From the NCBI GenBank assembly GCA_023131705.1, contig JAGLZG010000138.1, positions 1 to 11,032 of the forward strand: 11,032 bases of DNA, given 5' to 3'. The notes under the pieces were generated by a model, which saw nothing but the letters and a program-made list of their open reading frames with translations, ran no database searches and was not told the origin of the DNA. This document shows positions 1 through 6,042 of the stretch, in pieces. Source of the stretch: Nanobdellota archaeon. Its GTDB lineage: Archaea; Nanobdellota; Nanobdellia; Woesearchaeales; B3-WOES. Every line of letters starts with the position of its first letter. Position 1 is the stretch's first letter. Made by a program: the position numbers and the translations under genes.

Positions 1-121
1 TGTCATAGATATTATTATCTTTAGCTGTTTTTTCATCTGTTGTATCAAATACGAGGTTCTCTTCTTTTAACCTTCCTGTATATGTTATTTCCACAAAATC
101 CTGTTTTTTTATTTTATCCAT
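1..121 (-). CDS. FKBP-type peptidyl-prolyl isomerase, N-terminal fragment
   Basis: Only the first 40 codons are inside the window; the gene continues past the left edge. The translation begins MDKIKKQDFVEITYTGRL and continues through VFDTTDEKTAKDNNIYD. This is the usual opening of archaeal SlyD-like FKBP proteins, with the D-F-V-x-I-x-Y-T-G-R-L strand followed by the V-F-D-T-T segment that forms part of the active-site pocket. The family catalyses cis-trans isomerisation of proline peptide bonds and acts as a cytoplasmic folding helper. Whether the chaperone insert domain is present cannot be seen. The gene lies downstream of the CMP kinase on the same strand with a 52-bp gap that holds its own TATA-like box, so it may be transcribed separately. 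The family call is firm from the motif; the subtype is an inference. Confidence 0.85.
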   Translation of the reverse strand, partial: MDKIKKQDFVEITYTGRLKEENLVFDTTDEKTAKDNNIYD

Positions 122-141
122 CTTGAATTTATCTCTACCTC

Positions 142-149
142 TTTAAAAA
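142..149 (-). promoter_or_regulatory. TATA-like box for the FKBP gene
   Basis: On the minus strand the sequence reads TTTTTAAA, centred about 25 bp ahead of the ATG at 121. Archaeal transcription starts about 26 bp after the TATA centre, so the mRNA would begin at or next to the start codon. A GAGGT at 137-141 lies 15 nt from the ATG, which is too far for a good Shine-Dalgarno site. A second AT-rich candidate (minus-strand CTTATATTT near 159-167) would give a short leader instead. Confidence 0.4.
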
Positions 150-173
150 GTGAGGAGAAATATAAGAAAGGGA

Positions 174-725
174 TTATCTCTTTATATTTAAAGCTTTTTG
201 TTTTATATGACATATAATTTTCTCTGTAACTTCTTCTATTGTTGGTTTGCTCGAGTCTATAACCAAATCATAATGTTTTTTGTCGTTTGGGTTGAGATTA
301 TAATATTTTTTAAATCTCTTTGCCTCTGACTGTTCTCTTGTTTTCATGTTTTGTATTGTCTTTTTTATTGTTGGGTTATGCTCTTTTCTTATTTTATCTT
401 TGAATATCCTGTTTGCTCTTGTTTTTAAATCTGCTGTCAGAAAGATTTTTATTGAGTTAGGTATGAAGTGAAAGCCAAGCCTTGAATCAATAATAAAGTT
501 ATCTTCTTCTTTTCCCAACTTTATTTGTCTTTGGTCAATTTCTCTATCAGTTGAAGGGTCTTTTTCTTCCAGTTTACCTAATTCCAATAAGGATATTTTT
601 CTTTTTTCAGCAATCTCTTTCTGGAGATCTCCCATTGAATAGTGCCTGCAGTCAAGTTTTTTGGCGATGAGTTTAGCAACTGATGACTTGCCAGAACCCG
701 GCTTTCCTGAGATTGTTATTATCAT
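174..725 (-). CDS. cmk: Cytidylate kinase, archaeal type
   Basis: Phosphorylates CMP/dCMP with ATP to give CDP/dCDP in cytoplasmic pyrimidine nucleotide metabolism. The 183-residue length matches the short archaeal Cmk family. The P-loop GKPGSGKS is at residues 7-14, directly after the first strand MIITIS. Further family features are S-M-G-D at 30-33 (start of the nucleotide-monophosphate lid), DREIDQRQ at 60-67 and IDSRLG at 79-84, where the arginine contacts the base or phosphate. A lysine/arginine-rich lid lies near 101-140. The start codon overlaps the stop of the upstream Dph2-like gene as ATGA (722-725), indicating translational coupling. No residue expected for the family is obviously missing. 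Adenylate-kinase relatives are the only real alternative, and the spacing of the motifs favours CMP kinase. Confidence 0.9.
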   Translation of the reverse strand: MIITISGKPGSGKSSVAKLIAKKLDCRHYSMGDLQKEIAEKRKISLLELGKLEEKDPSTDREIDQRQIKLGKEEDNFIIDSRLGFHFIPNSIKIFLTADLKTRANRIFKDKIRKEHNPTIKKTIQNMKTREQSEAKRFKKYYNLNPNDKKHYDLVIDSSKPTIEEVTEKIICHIKQKALNIKR

Positions 726-1363
726 CTTATTTCCCCTATATTTATTATTTTTATATCTTCATCAATTCTGGGGCAGGCAGTATTAACCCAGACTTCAATA
801 AAAGGAAAATTATCTAATTCCTTGGTATCCAAAGTGTCAAAAATAAATTTATAGAATCTCTTATCTTTGTGGTCTTTAATTACCCTGTCTAAATGTCCAA
901 ACTTTTGCCCTGGTTTTGTTGAAATCAAAACACCAACATTATTTGCATGATAAAATTTCATTAATGCTGCCTTTTTTCTTTTTTGATAAGCTTCAACTTC
1001 TTTTTTATCCAGTCTGCTTATTTTTCCTGTGAATGGATTTAAAATAAAAATATTTTTATCTAATGATCCCAATGCAATTGGATGAAATTTGCCGGTTCCA
1101 ATATAAAGAAAAGCATCAACCTTGTCTTTTATTTTTTCAGCTGCCGTTGTATCACATCCAAGAATCTGGGCTTTGTATTTTTGTTTTCCTTTACTAACAA
1201 AAACCTTTTTTTTCTTTAACTGCCCTTTAATATCTTCAATATCATCCACAAACTGCACAGTTGTTATCAATCCAATTTTAGAAGGCAATTTAGCTATATC
1301 CTTTTTATCAATCTTTACTTTTCCCTTGTATCTTGATTCTATGAACAGAGTTTTCATTATCAT
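722..1363 (-). CDS. dph2: Dph2-like diphthamide synthase lacking domain 1
   Basis: Archaeal Dph2 homodimers carry a [4Fe-4S] cluster and transfer the 3-amino-3-carboxypropyl group of SAM to a histidine of elongation factor 2, the first step of diphthamide synthesis. The 213 residues match domains 2 and 3 of this family: the G-L-I-T-T-V-Q-F strand at 31-38, LGCD with Cys70, the FLYIGTGKFHPIAL segment near 85-98, TKPGQ near 149-153 and NTACPR with Cys197. The two cysteines are 127 residues apart, close to the 124 between Cys163 and Cys287 of the Pyrococcus horikoshii enzyme. Domain 1 with the first cluster cysteine (Cys59 there) is absent, and family members are usually about 320-340 residues. 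The frame upstream meets a stop at 1397-1399 with no further ATG, so it is not a mis-called start. A TATA box 26 bp ahead of the third-codon ATG (1357) suggests translation may begin there. Family assignment is strong; activity is uncertain. Confidence 0.82.
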   Translation of the reverse strand: MIMKTLFIESRYKGKVKIDKKDIAKLPSKIGLITTVQFVDDIEDIKGQLKKKKVFVSKGKQKYKAQILGCDTTAAEKIKDKVDAFLYIGTGKFHPIALGSLDKNIFILNPFTGKISRLDKKEVEAYQKRKKAALMKFYHANNVGVLISTKPGQKFGHLDRVIKDHKDKRFYKFIFDTLDTKELDNFPFIEVWVNTACPRIDEDIKIINIGEIR

Positions 1364-1379
1364 AAAGAAGATTATTTGT

Positions 1380-1387
1380 TTTAAAAA
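1380..1387 (-). promoter_or_regulatory. TATA-like box for the dph2-cmk operon
   Basis: The minus strand reads CTTTTTAAAA here. The centre is about 20 bp ahead of the ATG at 1363 and about 26 bp ahead of a second in-frame ATG at 1357. The second distance equals the normal archaeal TATA-to-start-site spacing, implying a leaderless mRNA beginning at codon 3. No Shine-Dalgarno sequence precedes either ATG. Confidence 0.45.
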
Positions 1388-1427
1388 GATTTCGGATTAT
1401 TGTAGGAAAAGGGACTTTTTAGTAAGT

Positions 1428-1435
1428 TTTTTATA
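1428..1435 (+). promoter_or_regulatory. TATA-like box for the chorismate-mutase-like gene
   Basis: TTTTTATA lies 62 bp (from its centre) ahead of the ATG at 1494. The predicted start site near 1458 would leave a leader of about 36 nt. No strong ribosome binding site is visible in that leader. The 130-bp gap 1364-1493 is a divergent promoter region shared with the dph2 gene. Confidence 0.3.
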
Positions 1436-1493
1436 CTGCTTTTTATTCTTGGTTAATACAAAAAAAAGAGTTCTGTGATAGAGCATTGTTAAG

Positions 1494-2153
1494 ATGGAAG
1501 ACCTAAAACAAATCAGGAAGAAAATAAGTGAATTTGATCTTAAGATTCTTAAGTTAGCTAAAGAAAGGTCTGGCTATCTGCTTAATAAAGGGTTCTATAA
1601 ACCTGAAAATAATAAGGAGCTTTGGCAGGATAGTGCTTTATTGCACTATATAAAAATAAAATACCTGCCTATAATATCTCATATTTGCAAGGAAGGGAAT
1701 GATAAAAAGCAATGGGAATATCTTATGAAAGTTGATAAGCCTTTGATATATAATATTATAAACAGATGTGGATTAGGTGTTGATATCGTAAAATGTAAAG
1801 ATCCACTTGGTTTACCTATTTATGTCCCGGAAACTGAGGCTAAAAAAATAAAAGAGTTAAAAGAATGCGGAAGAAAAATTGGTTTGGAAGGCAAGGCTGT
1901 GGAGGGTATGTTTAAGGCAATAATGGATGAAACAAAAAGAATAGAAAACTATATTTCAGAGACTAATATTGCAAGTAATGTTTCTTTAAGTCCTGTTCAA
2001 GAATACAAAGCCGGGACAAAGAATGCAAAAGAGATTATGATACAGCAGGCAGAAGATGAAATTAAAAAACTAAAAAAAGAACAAAGGGGAAAATACTCAC
2101 TCAAAGTCAGCCAACGAGAAAATATATGGGTCATAGGGATTTATAGGGTATGA
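1494..2153 (+). CDS. Chorismate-mutase-like (AroQ-type) protein with large insertion
   Basis: AroQ enzymes convert chorismate to prephenate for Phe/Tyr synthesis. Residues 4-36 align without gaps to helix 1 of E. coli chorismate mutase: R8, R25 and K36 sit with the same 17- and 11-residue spacing as Arg11, Arg28 and Lys39 there. A second match at about residues 129-153 (G-L-E-G-K-A-V-E-G-M-F-K-A-I-M-D-E-T) places T147 and E151 at the positions of Ser84 and Gln88; the yeast enzyme also has Glu at the latter. Between them lie about 70-80 extra residues (roughly 40-117), and the D-x-x-R-E motif (Asp48/Arg51/Glu52) is not recognisable. A further 65-residue lysine-rich tail follows. The length of 219 compares with about 90 for a bare AroQ domain. 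The gene stands alone on the plus strand and converges with uS7, 13 bp away. It is an AroQ-fold protein with fair confidence; whether it is a true chorismate mutase is open. Confidence 0.6.
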   Translation: MEDLKQIRKKISEFDLKILKLAKERSGYLLNKGFYKPENNKELWQDSALLHYIKIKYLPIISHICKEGNDKKQWEYLMKVDKPLIYNIINRCGLGVDIVKCKDPLGLPIYVPETEAKKIKELKECGRKIGLEGKAVEGMFKAIMDETKRIENYISETNIASNVSLSPVQEYKAGTKNAKEIMIQQAEDEIKKLKKEQRGKYSLKVSQRENIWVIGIYRV

Positions 2154-2166
2154 GATTAATATAAAA

Positions 2167-2766
2167 TTATCTACTAGAATCAGCCTGTCTTTCCATTTCC
2201 AGTTTCTTTGCTATTGCACTTGATGCCTGATTGCAGTTAAAGGCATTAATTATCTCTTCTGCCAAGCACTCTTCAATCGCTTTTTTAGCATTAAATGATT
2301 TATGATATGCGCCTTGTGTCATATACCTTAAAGTCAGATCAATCCTTCTTTGAGGTGAACATTCAACTGTTTTTGGATATCTGGCTCCGCCATACTCAAT
2401 TGTTATAACTTCCTCTCTCTGAGCAGCGTTTTCCAAAGCCTTAACAAAAACTTTTACTGGATTCTCTTTTGTTCTTGCTTCAATTAATCTTAATGTTTTT
2501 TCAACAATAGTATATGCTTTTTGGGATTTACCTGTTATTTTGTAAGATGTTTTAAAGTGCTTCTTAGCCTTATGGCCTGGTACCATAATCTTGTTCATCA
2601 ACCTCTCAATGATAAACACCTTTGATTTATGGAATCTATTGCCGGCATATCTTGCACCTGTTCTTGGAACTATCTTTGGCTCAATGGTTATATAATCCCT
2701 TAATCCAGGATCCTCTACCTTAATGCTTTCTGTGCTCCATCTGTTAAATGCTTTTATTTCAGCCAT
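2167..2766 (-). CDS. rps7: 30S ribosomal protein uS7
   Basis: A 16S rRNA-binding protein of the small-subunit head that helps nucleate its assembly and lies near the E-site mRNA exit. The 199-residue length is normal for archaea, which are longer than bacterial S7. Archaeal features include the N-terminal F-N-R-W-S-T-E-S segment, IEPKIVPRTGARYAGNRF near 28-45, the family helix VEKTLRLIEART, NPVKVFVKALENAAQREEV and the R-Y-P-K-T-V-E-C-S-P-Q-R-R-I-D hairpin that contacts mRNA/tRNA. The start lies one base after the uS12 stop, so the two are co-translated. In many archaea S12-S7 is followed by EF-1alpha/EF-2 and S10; here the next gene is convergent, so the transcript ends after S7. Confidence 0.97.
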   Translation of the reverse strand: MAEIKAFNRWSTESIKVEDPGLRDYITIEPKIVPRTGARYAGNRFHKSKVFIIERLMNKIMVPGHKAKKHFKTSYKITGKSQKAYTIVEKTLRLIEARTKENPVKVFVKALENAAQREEVITIEYGGARYPKTVECSPQRRIDLTLRYMTQGAYHKSFNAKKAIEECLAEEIINAFNCNQASSAIAKKLEMERQADSSR

Positions 2767-2767
2767 C

Positions 2768-3205
2768 TTATTTTCTAGCCCTTTCTATCTTTTTCTTCCT
2801 TAATGCATCTAAGCTTTGATCATTAACTTTGATAACATGCCATCTTATTCCGGAAAGGTCTCCTTTTGATTTTCCTTTTGCGCCGCCAATGCACTCTACA
2901 ACAACCTCATCGTGCTCATTAATAAGCTTTGTAGCTCCATCTCCAGTGCAAAAAGCAGTTATCTGCTTTCCATTCTTGACAAGCTGCACCCTAATACATT
3001 TTCTCATAGCAGAATTAGGCTGTTTAGCCTCTATCTGAATTTTCTCAAGAACAATGCCTTTAGCCTGTGAAGCACCAGCTAATGGATCTGATTTGATCTT
3101 TAGGTTTAGCTTTTTGGTAGTGTATTTTTCACTCATCCATCTGCTTTTTTTCCTTCTTTTCTTGAGCTTGCTTGCAGCCCCTAATCCTTTGCTTTTTTTC
3201 CCCAT
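2768..3205 (-). CDS. rps12: 30S ribosomal protein uS12
   Basis: A decoding-centre protein of the small subunit. The 145 residues fit the archaeal/eukaryotic uS12 length. The KQPNSA loop at residues 61-66, which reaches the A site, is intact, followed by MRKCIRVQLVKNGK. The second conserved loop, G-D-L-S-G-I-R-W at about 115-122, corresponds to the bacterial D-x-P-G-V-R loop. The lysine-rich N-terminus (KKSKGLGAASKLKKRRKKSRW) is typical of archaea. It is the first gene of a two-gene S12-S7 unit with its own TATA box. The usual archaeal upstream partners (RNA polymerase subunits, L30e, NusA) are not present. Confidence 0.97.
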   Translation of the reverse strand: MGKKSKGLGAASKLKKRRKKSRWMSEKYTTKKLNLKIKSDPLAGASQAKGIVLEKIQIEAKQPNSAMRKCIRVQLVKNGKQITAFCTGDGATKLINEHDEVVVECIGGAKGKSKGDLSGIRWHVIKVNDQSLDALRKKKIERARK

Positions 3206-3232
3206 TTTGTAATACAGAGAAATTCTAAAGGG

Positions 3233-3240
3233 TTTAAAAA
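3233..3240 (-). promoter_or_regulatory. TATA box for the uS12-uS7 operon
   Basis: The minus strand reads TTTTTAAA, preceded by CA and followed by CCC. It is centred about 31 bp ahead of the uS12 ATG at 3205, which predicts a leader of about five nucleotides. There is no Shine-Dalgarno sequence in the 27 bases before the ATG, which agrees with near-leaderless translation. Confidence 0.55.
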
Positions 3241-3268
3241 TGTATCGGAAATCCAGGGAAGTTTTTGT

Positions 3269-3319
3269 CAGCCATACACTAAATTTCTGAGAAGTTTGCC
3301 CTATAAGCTTTAGTGGCTG
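3269..3319. repeat. Imperfect inverted repeat in intergenic region
   Basis: CAGCC (3269-3273) plus ACTAAA (3278-3283) on one arm match TTTAGTGGCTG (3309-3319) on the other. The stem has 11 pairs with a 4-nt bulge (ATAC) and a 25-nt loop. It lies between the divergent promoters of uS12 and the exchanger. It could be a structured RNA, a protein-binding site or chance; no box C/D or H/ACA signature was found. The rest of the 186-bp gap 3206-3391 holds only the two promoters. Confidence 0.3.
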
Positions 3320-3353
3320 GTTTTCAGGATATCATAATGCTTTTTTCAGTAAA

Positions 3354-3369
3354 CCTTTTATATAAAAGG
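3354..3369 (+). promoter_or_regulatory. Palindromic TATA box of the exchanger gene
   Basis: CCTTTTATATAAAAGG is a perfect 16-bp palindrome with a strong archaeal TATA core. Its centre is 30-31 bp ahead of the ATG at 3392, predicting a leader of about four nucleotides. A second TTTATATA at 3372-3379 is too close to the ATG to drive a normal start. No Shine-Dalgarno sequence is present. Confidence 0.55.
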
Positions 3370-3391
3370 AATTTATATATTAAAGAGATAT

Positions 3392-4351
3392 ATGGCATTA
3401 GCAATAAACATCTTACTATTTGTACTATCCTGCGTTGTTTTAATAATAAGCGGCTCTTTTCTTGTAAGGTCTTTTTCAAAGATTGCAGCTTTTTTAAAGA
3501 TGAGTGAGTTTATACTAAGCTTCCTGATAATTGGATTTGCAACTTCTCTGCCTGAGTTGTTTATTGGAATAACATCTGCAATTGCAAAAAATCCTGCTCT
3601 AAGCCTGGGTAATGTTATTGGAAGTAATATAGCCAATCTGACAATAATCATAGGCATCCCTATCCTGCTTGTAAAAGGAATTAAAATAAGAACAAAGACA
3701 CTGAAAAAAGACAGCTTATATATGTTTTTTATTGCAACAGTGCCTTTAGTATTAATGTGGATAGGAAAATGCCTTTCAAGGATTGATGGAATAATCCTAG
3801 TAGCAATCTTTGTTCTTTACTCTGTATGGCTTATTAAGCAGAGAAAAGCCTATAGTGCAAAATTTGAGGATCATATTGGAAGAGCTGAAATTGTTTTTAA
3901 TGTTTTCATATTCATTATAGCTGTTATTTTATTGTATTTCAGCGCATCTTTCACAGTAAAATATGCAACAATGTTATCAATGGATTTATTATTGCCTCCA
4001 ATCTTTATTGGATTGTTTATACTTGCTCTGGGAACATCTTTACCAGAACTTACAATTGGTTTTCAATCTGTTCTTAAAAAACACCCTGATATTGCTATTG
4101 GTAATATTATTGGAAGTGTTGTAATCAATTCAACGCTGGTATTGGGAGTTACTTCTATGATATACCCAATAACAGCAGACCTGTTGTTATTTTTCACAAG
4201 CATGGGATTTATGATAATCACAGCATTTTTATTTACAACCTTTATAGAATCCGGCAATAAGCTCTACTGGAAAGAAGGTGTTGCAATGATTATTATCTAT
4301 GTTTTCTTTATAATGATGGAAATGTATATAAGCAGGGTTGGCGGTGTTTAG
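3392..4351 (+). CDS. Sodium/calcium exchanger family membrane protein (CaCA)
   Basis: A Ca2+/cation antiporter of the YrbG/NCX type that would move Ca2+ out of the cell in exchange for Na+ or H+. The 319 residues form about ten hydrophobic segments arranged as two inverted halves. The alpha-1 repeat at about 48-89 contains GFATSLPEL with Glu55 and GNVIGSNIAN with Asn82; alpha-2 at about 212-253 contains ALGTSLPEL with Glu219 and GNIIGSVVINS. These glutamates match the Ca2+-binding Glu54 and Glu213 of the Methanocaldococcus jannaschii exchanger. The alpha-2 position equivalent to its Asp240 appears to be Asn246, as judged from the 27-residue spacing. A charged cytoplasmic loop (about 149-166) separates the halves. 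The gene is monocistronic with its own TATA box. The family is certain; ion preference is inferred. Confidence 0.93.
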   Translation: MALAINILLFVLSCVVLIISGSFLVRSFSKIAAFLKMSEFILSFLIIGFATSLPELFIGITSAIAKNPALSLGNVIGSNIANLTIIIGIPILLVKGIKIRTKTLKKDSLYMFFIATVPLVLMWIGKCLSRIDGIILVAIFVLYSVWLIKQRKAYSAKFEDHIGRAEIVFNVFIFIIAVILLYFSASFTVKYATMLSMDLLLPPIFIGLFILALGTSLPELTIGFQSVLKKHPDIAIGNIIGSVVINSTLVLGVTSMIYPITADLLLFFTSMGFMIITAFLFTTFIESGNKLYWKEGVAMIIIYVFFIMMEMYISRVGGV

Positions 4352-4362
4352 CTTCCAAACAC

Positions 4363-4368
4363 TTTTTT
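4363..4368 (+). terminator. Oligo-T terminator after the exchanger gene
   Basis: A run of six T residues starts 12 bp after the exchanger stop codon, followed by pyrimidine-rich sequence and the small palindrome CACTAGTG (4374-4381). Archaeal RNA polymerase commonly ends transcripts at such T runs. The remaining gap to 4496 is AT-rich and holds only the next promoter. Confidence 0.3.
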
Positions 4369-4459
4369 GCCTCCACTAGTGCTTCTCAACTGTGTGTTCT
4401 TCCCATAGCAAAATAAAATAGAGATACATAATTAACTAAATGCATATTAAAAACAAAAG

Positions 4460-4467
4460 TTTATTAA
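4460..4467 (+). promoter_or_regulatory. TATA-like box for the secreted-protein/YqhQ operon
   Basis: TTTATTAA is centred about 33 bp ahead of the ATG at 4497, which would place the transcript start about seven bases before the start codon. No Shine-Dalgarno sequence is visible between box and ATG. Confidence 0.4.
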
Positions 4468-4496
4468 ATGCCAATATTGTAAGTATAAATCTATAA

Positions 4497-5192
4497 ATGA
4501 AACTTAAGCTTTTAATAATAACAATACTGCTTTTGTCAAGTATAATAGTTGTAAGTGCATCAAAACCAAATATAGTCATGACTGTAAAAGGGGTTGATAA
4601 AATATATAATCCTGGAGATGACATATCTGCTAGTGTTGCAATTTTGCCAAATATAACAATGCAGGCAATACTTTCTGCTGAATTGAAGTGTGAAGAATAT
4701 GATGTAAAATATTTCATGCAGCCTATAAAGCTTAGAGATGGAAAAAGATTAACAGTTGATATAACACCAATAAAAACATTTGAAAAGATGGAAGGAACCT
4801 GTATCATTGATTTTTACCTGAAATCTATGTTGGATGGTGCGCTGGCAAGAACATGGACAGATGCAATTAAAATAATAAAAGAAGACGAGGAAAAAAACGA
4901 AACAGAATTAAATATTACAAAAGATGACAAAGAAAAAGAGCCATTAATTGGCGGAAGTTGCGGAACAGTCAGCCCTGATTACAGGGATGAATGTTGCGAG
5001 AATAAGGGATTTGATTATTGGGATTTAGATGAATTAGAATGTAAAAACTTTGAAGAAGAACCAAAGAGTAAAAAATGGGTTGTCTTTTTATTTATTTTGA
5101 TAATTGCAGGAGTTCTTTTCTATTTCTACAGAAAATATGAACCAAAAATAAAGAGGATTATAAGAGAAATAAGGATGTGGGGATTTAGATAA
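4497..5192 (+). CDS. Secreted, C-terminally anchored protein with cysteine motif
   Basis: I do not recognise a named family. Residues 1-21 form a clear signal peptide (MKLK, a hydrophobic core, then VVSAS). Residues 23-128 look like a beta-rich extracellular domain with the K-I-Y-N-P-G-D-D segment typical of beta-sandwich folds; Cys65 and Cys102 could form a disulfide. An acidic linker (129-149) with N-x-S/T sequons at Asn134 and Asn139 follows, and another sequon is at Asn52. A compact motif C155-x10-C166-C167-x14-C182 with S-C-G-T-V-S-P-D-Y-R-D-E-C-C comes next. A transmembrane helix at about 194-211 ends in a strongly basic tail, so the body faces outside. Its stop codon shares a base with the start of the YqhQ-like gene (TAATG), so the two are made together and may work together at the membrane. 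Function is unknown. Confidence 0.8.
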   Translation: MKLKLLIITILLLSSIIVVSASKPNIVMTVKGVDKIYNPGDDISASVAILPNITMQAILSAELKCEEYDVKYFMQPIKLRDGKRLTVDITPIKTFEKMEGTCIIDFYLKSMLDGALARTWTDAIKIIKEDEEKNETELNITKDDKEKEPLIGGSCGTVSPDYRDECCENKGFDYWDLDELECKNFEEEPKSKKWVVFLFILIIAGVLFYFYRKYEPKIKRIIREIRMWGFR

Positions 5193-6022
5193 TGAAAGAG
5201 GCAGGTGGACAGGCAGTAATAGAAGGGGTGATGATGAAATATGGTGATAAGGTAAATGTTTCTGTAAGAAAAAACAGCAGAATTATCTCAAAAAAAATAA
5301 GTATAAAAAAGAAAAACAGGCTTCTTAAATTATTTTTCATAAGGGGGATTTTTAATTTGTTTGAGATGCTTTCTATTGGTTTTAATGCATTAATATGGTC
5401 TGCTGAGCAACAGGCAGGAAAAGATGAAAAGATAACTAAAAAGGAGATATTTTTTACAATGCTCTTTGCTGTTGTTTTTGCAATATTGTTTTTTATAGTT
5501 GTTCCTTTCTACCTTACAAAACTTGTATCAGATTCAAAAGGCATTATCTTTAATCTGATAGACGGACTAATAAGAGTTATTATATTTTTATTATATATTT
5601 TTTTAATATCCTTAATCAAGGATGTAAAAAGGGTTTTCCAGTATCATGGCGCAGAGCATAAAACAGTTAACTGCTTTGAGGCAGGAAAAAAATTAACACT
5701 TGAGAATGTTAAAAAATTTACAACACTGCATGAGAGATGCGGAACAAGCTTTATTATGGTTCTATTAATAATATCTATACTTGTTTTTTCCCTGATAACA
5801 AGCGATAGGTGGCACTATAAGCTTGGATTAAGAATGGTTTTACTTCCTGTTATAGTGGGGATAAGCTATGAACTGCTGAAACTAAGCTCCAGGTTCAAAA
5901 ACAATATAATTATTAAATGGCTTATCAAGCCAGGATTATGGATACAGAAGATAACAACAAAAGAACCTGATAATAAGCAGATAGAAGTTGCAATTGATTC
6001 TTTGGGAAAGGTAGTTAAATAA
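5192..6022 (+). CDS. yqhQ: YqhQ-like DUF1385 integral membrane protein
   Basis: Belongs to the DUF1385 family (Bacillus subtilis YqhQ), described as a predicted metal-dependent membrane enzyme of unknown reaction. The diagnostic N-terminal motif GGQAVIEGVMM is at residues 5-15. The Q-Y-H-G-A-E-H-K motif at 150-157, with C161 and E163, and the H-E-R-C-G-T-S-F motif at 180-187 supply His, Glu and Cys residues that could bind a metal. Transmembrane segments lie at about 86-109, 123-143, 185-204 and 212-231; the two motif blocks sit around and between them. The 276-residue length is a little under the bacterial range of about 300. It overlaps the stop of the secreted cysteine protein by one base. 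The family is best known from bacteria such as Firmicutes, so presence here may reflect old transfer. The family call is strong; function is unknown. Confidence 0.9.
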   Translation: MKEAGGQAVIEGVMMKYGDKVNVSVRKNSRIISKKISIKKKNRLLKLFFIRGIFNLFEMLSIGFNALIWSAEQQAGKDEKITKKEIFFTMLFAVVFAILFFIVVPFYLTKLVSDSKGIIFNLIDGLIRVIIFLLYIFLISLIKDVKRVFQYHGAEHKTVNCFEAGKKLTLENVKKFTTLHERCGTSFIMVLLIISILVFSLITSDRWHYKLGLRMVLLPVIVGISYELLKLSSRFKNNIIIKWLIKPGLWIQKITTKEPDNKQIEVAIDSLGKVVK

Positions 6023-6042
6023 ATAATTATAAATTATTTATT
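6018..6042. terminator. AT-only palindrome between convergent genes
   Basis: AATAAATAATT (6018-6028), a 3-nt ATA loop and AATTATTTATT (6032-6042) form a perfect 11-bp inverted repeat. It spans the 11-bp gap and includes both stop codons: that of the YqhQ-like gene (6020-6022) and that of the last ATP-grasp gene (6034-6036). Its position suggests a two-way terminator or 3'-end stabilising hairpin. The stem is weak because it contains only A-T pairs. Confidence 0.45.

Noticed and set aside
1122..1478. Open frame of 118 codons on the plus strand opposite dph2
   Set aside because: It is antisense to a well-recognised gene, has no family features and its composition is that of a shadow frame.
3287..3290. 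CTGA in the intergenic inverted repeat as a box D of a C/D guide RNA
   Set aside because: No matching C box (RTGATGA) at a suitable distance was found, so a four-base match is not evidence.
4436..4807. Open frame of 123 codons on the minus strand opposite the secreted protein
   Set aside because: The plus-strand frame has a signal peptide, cysteine motif, anchor and a coupled downstream gene; the antisense frame has no recognisable feature.
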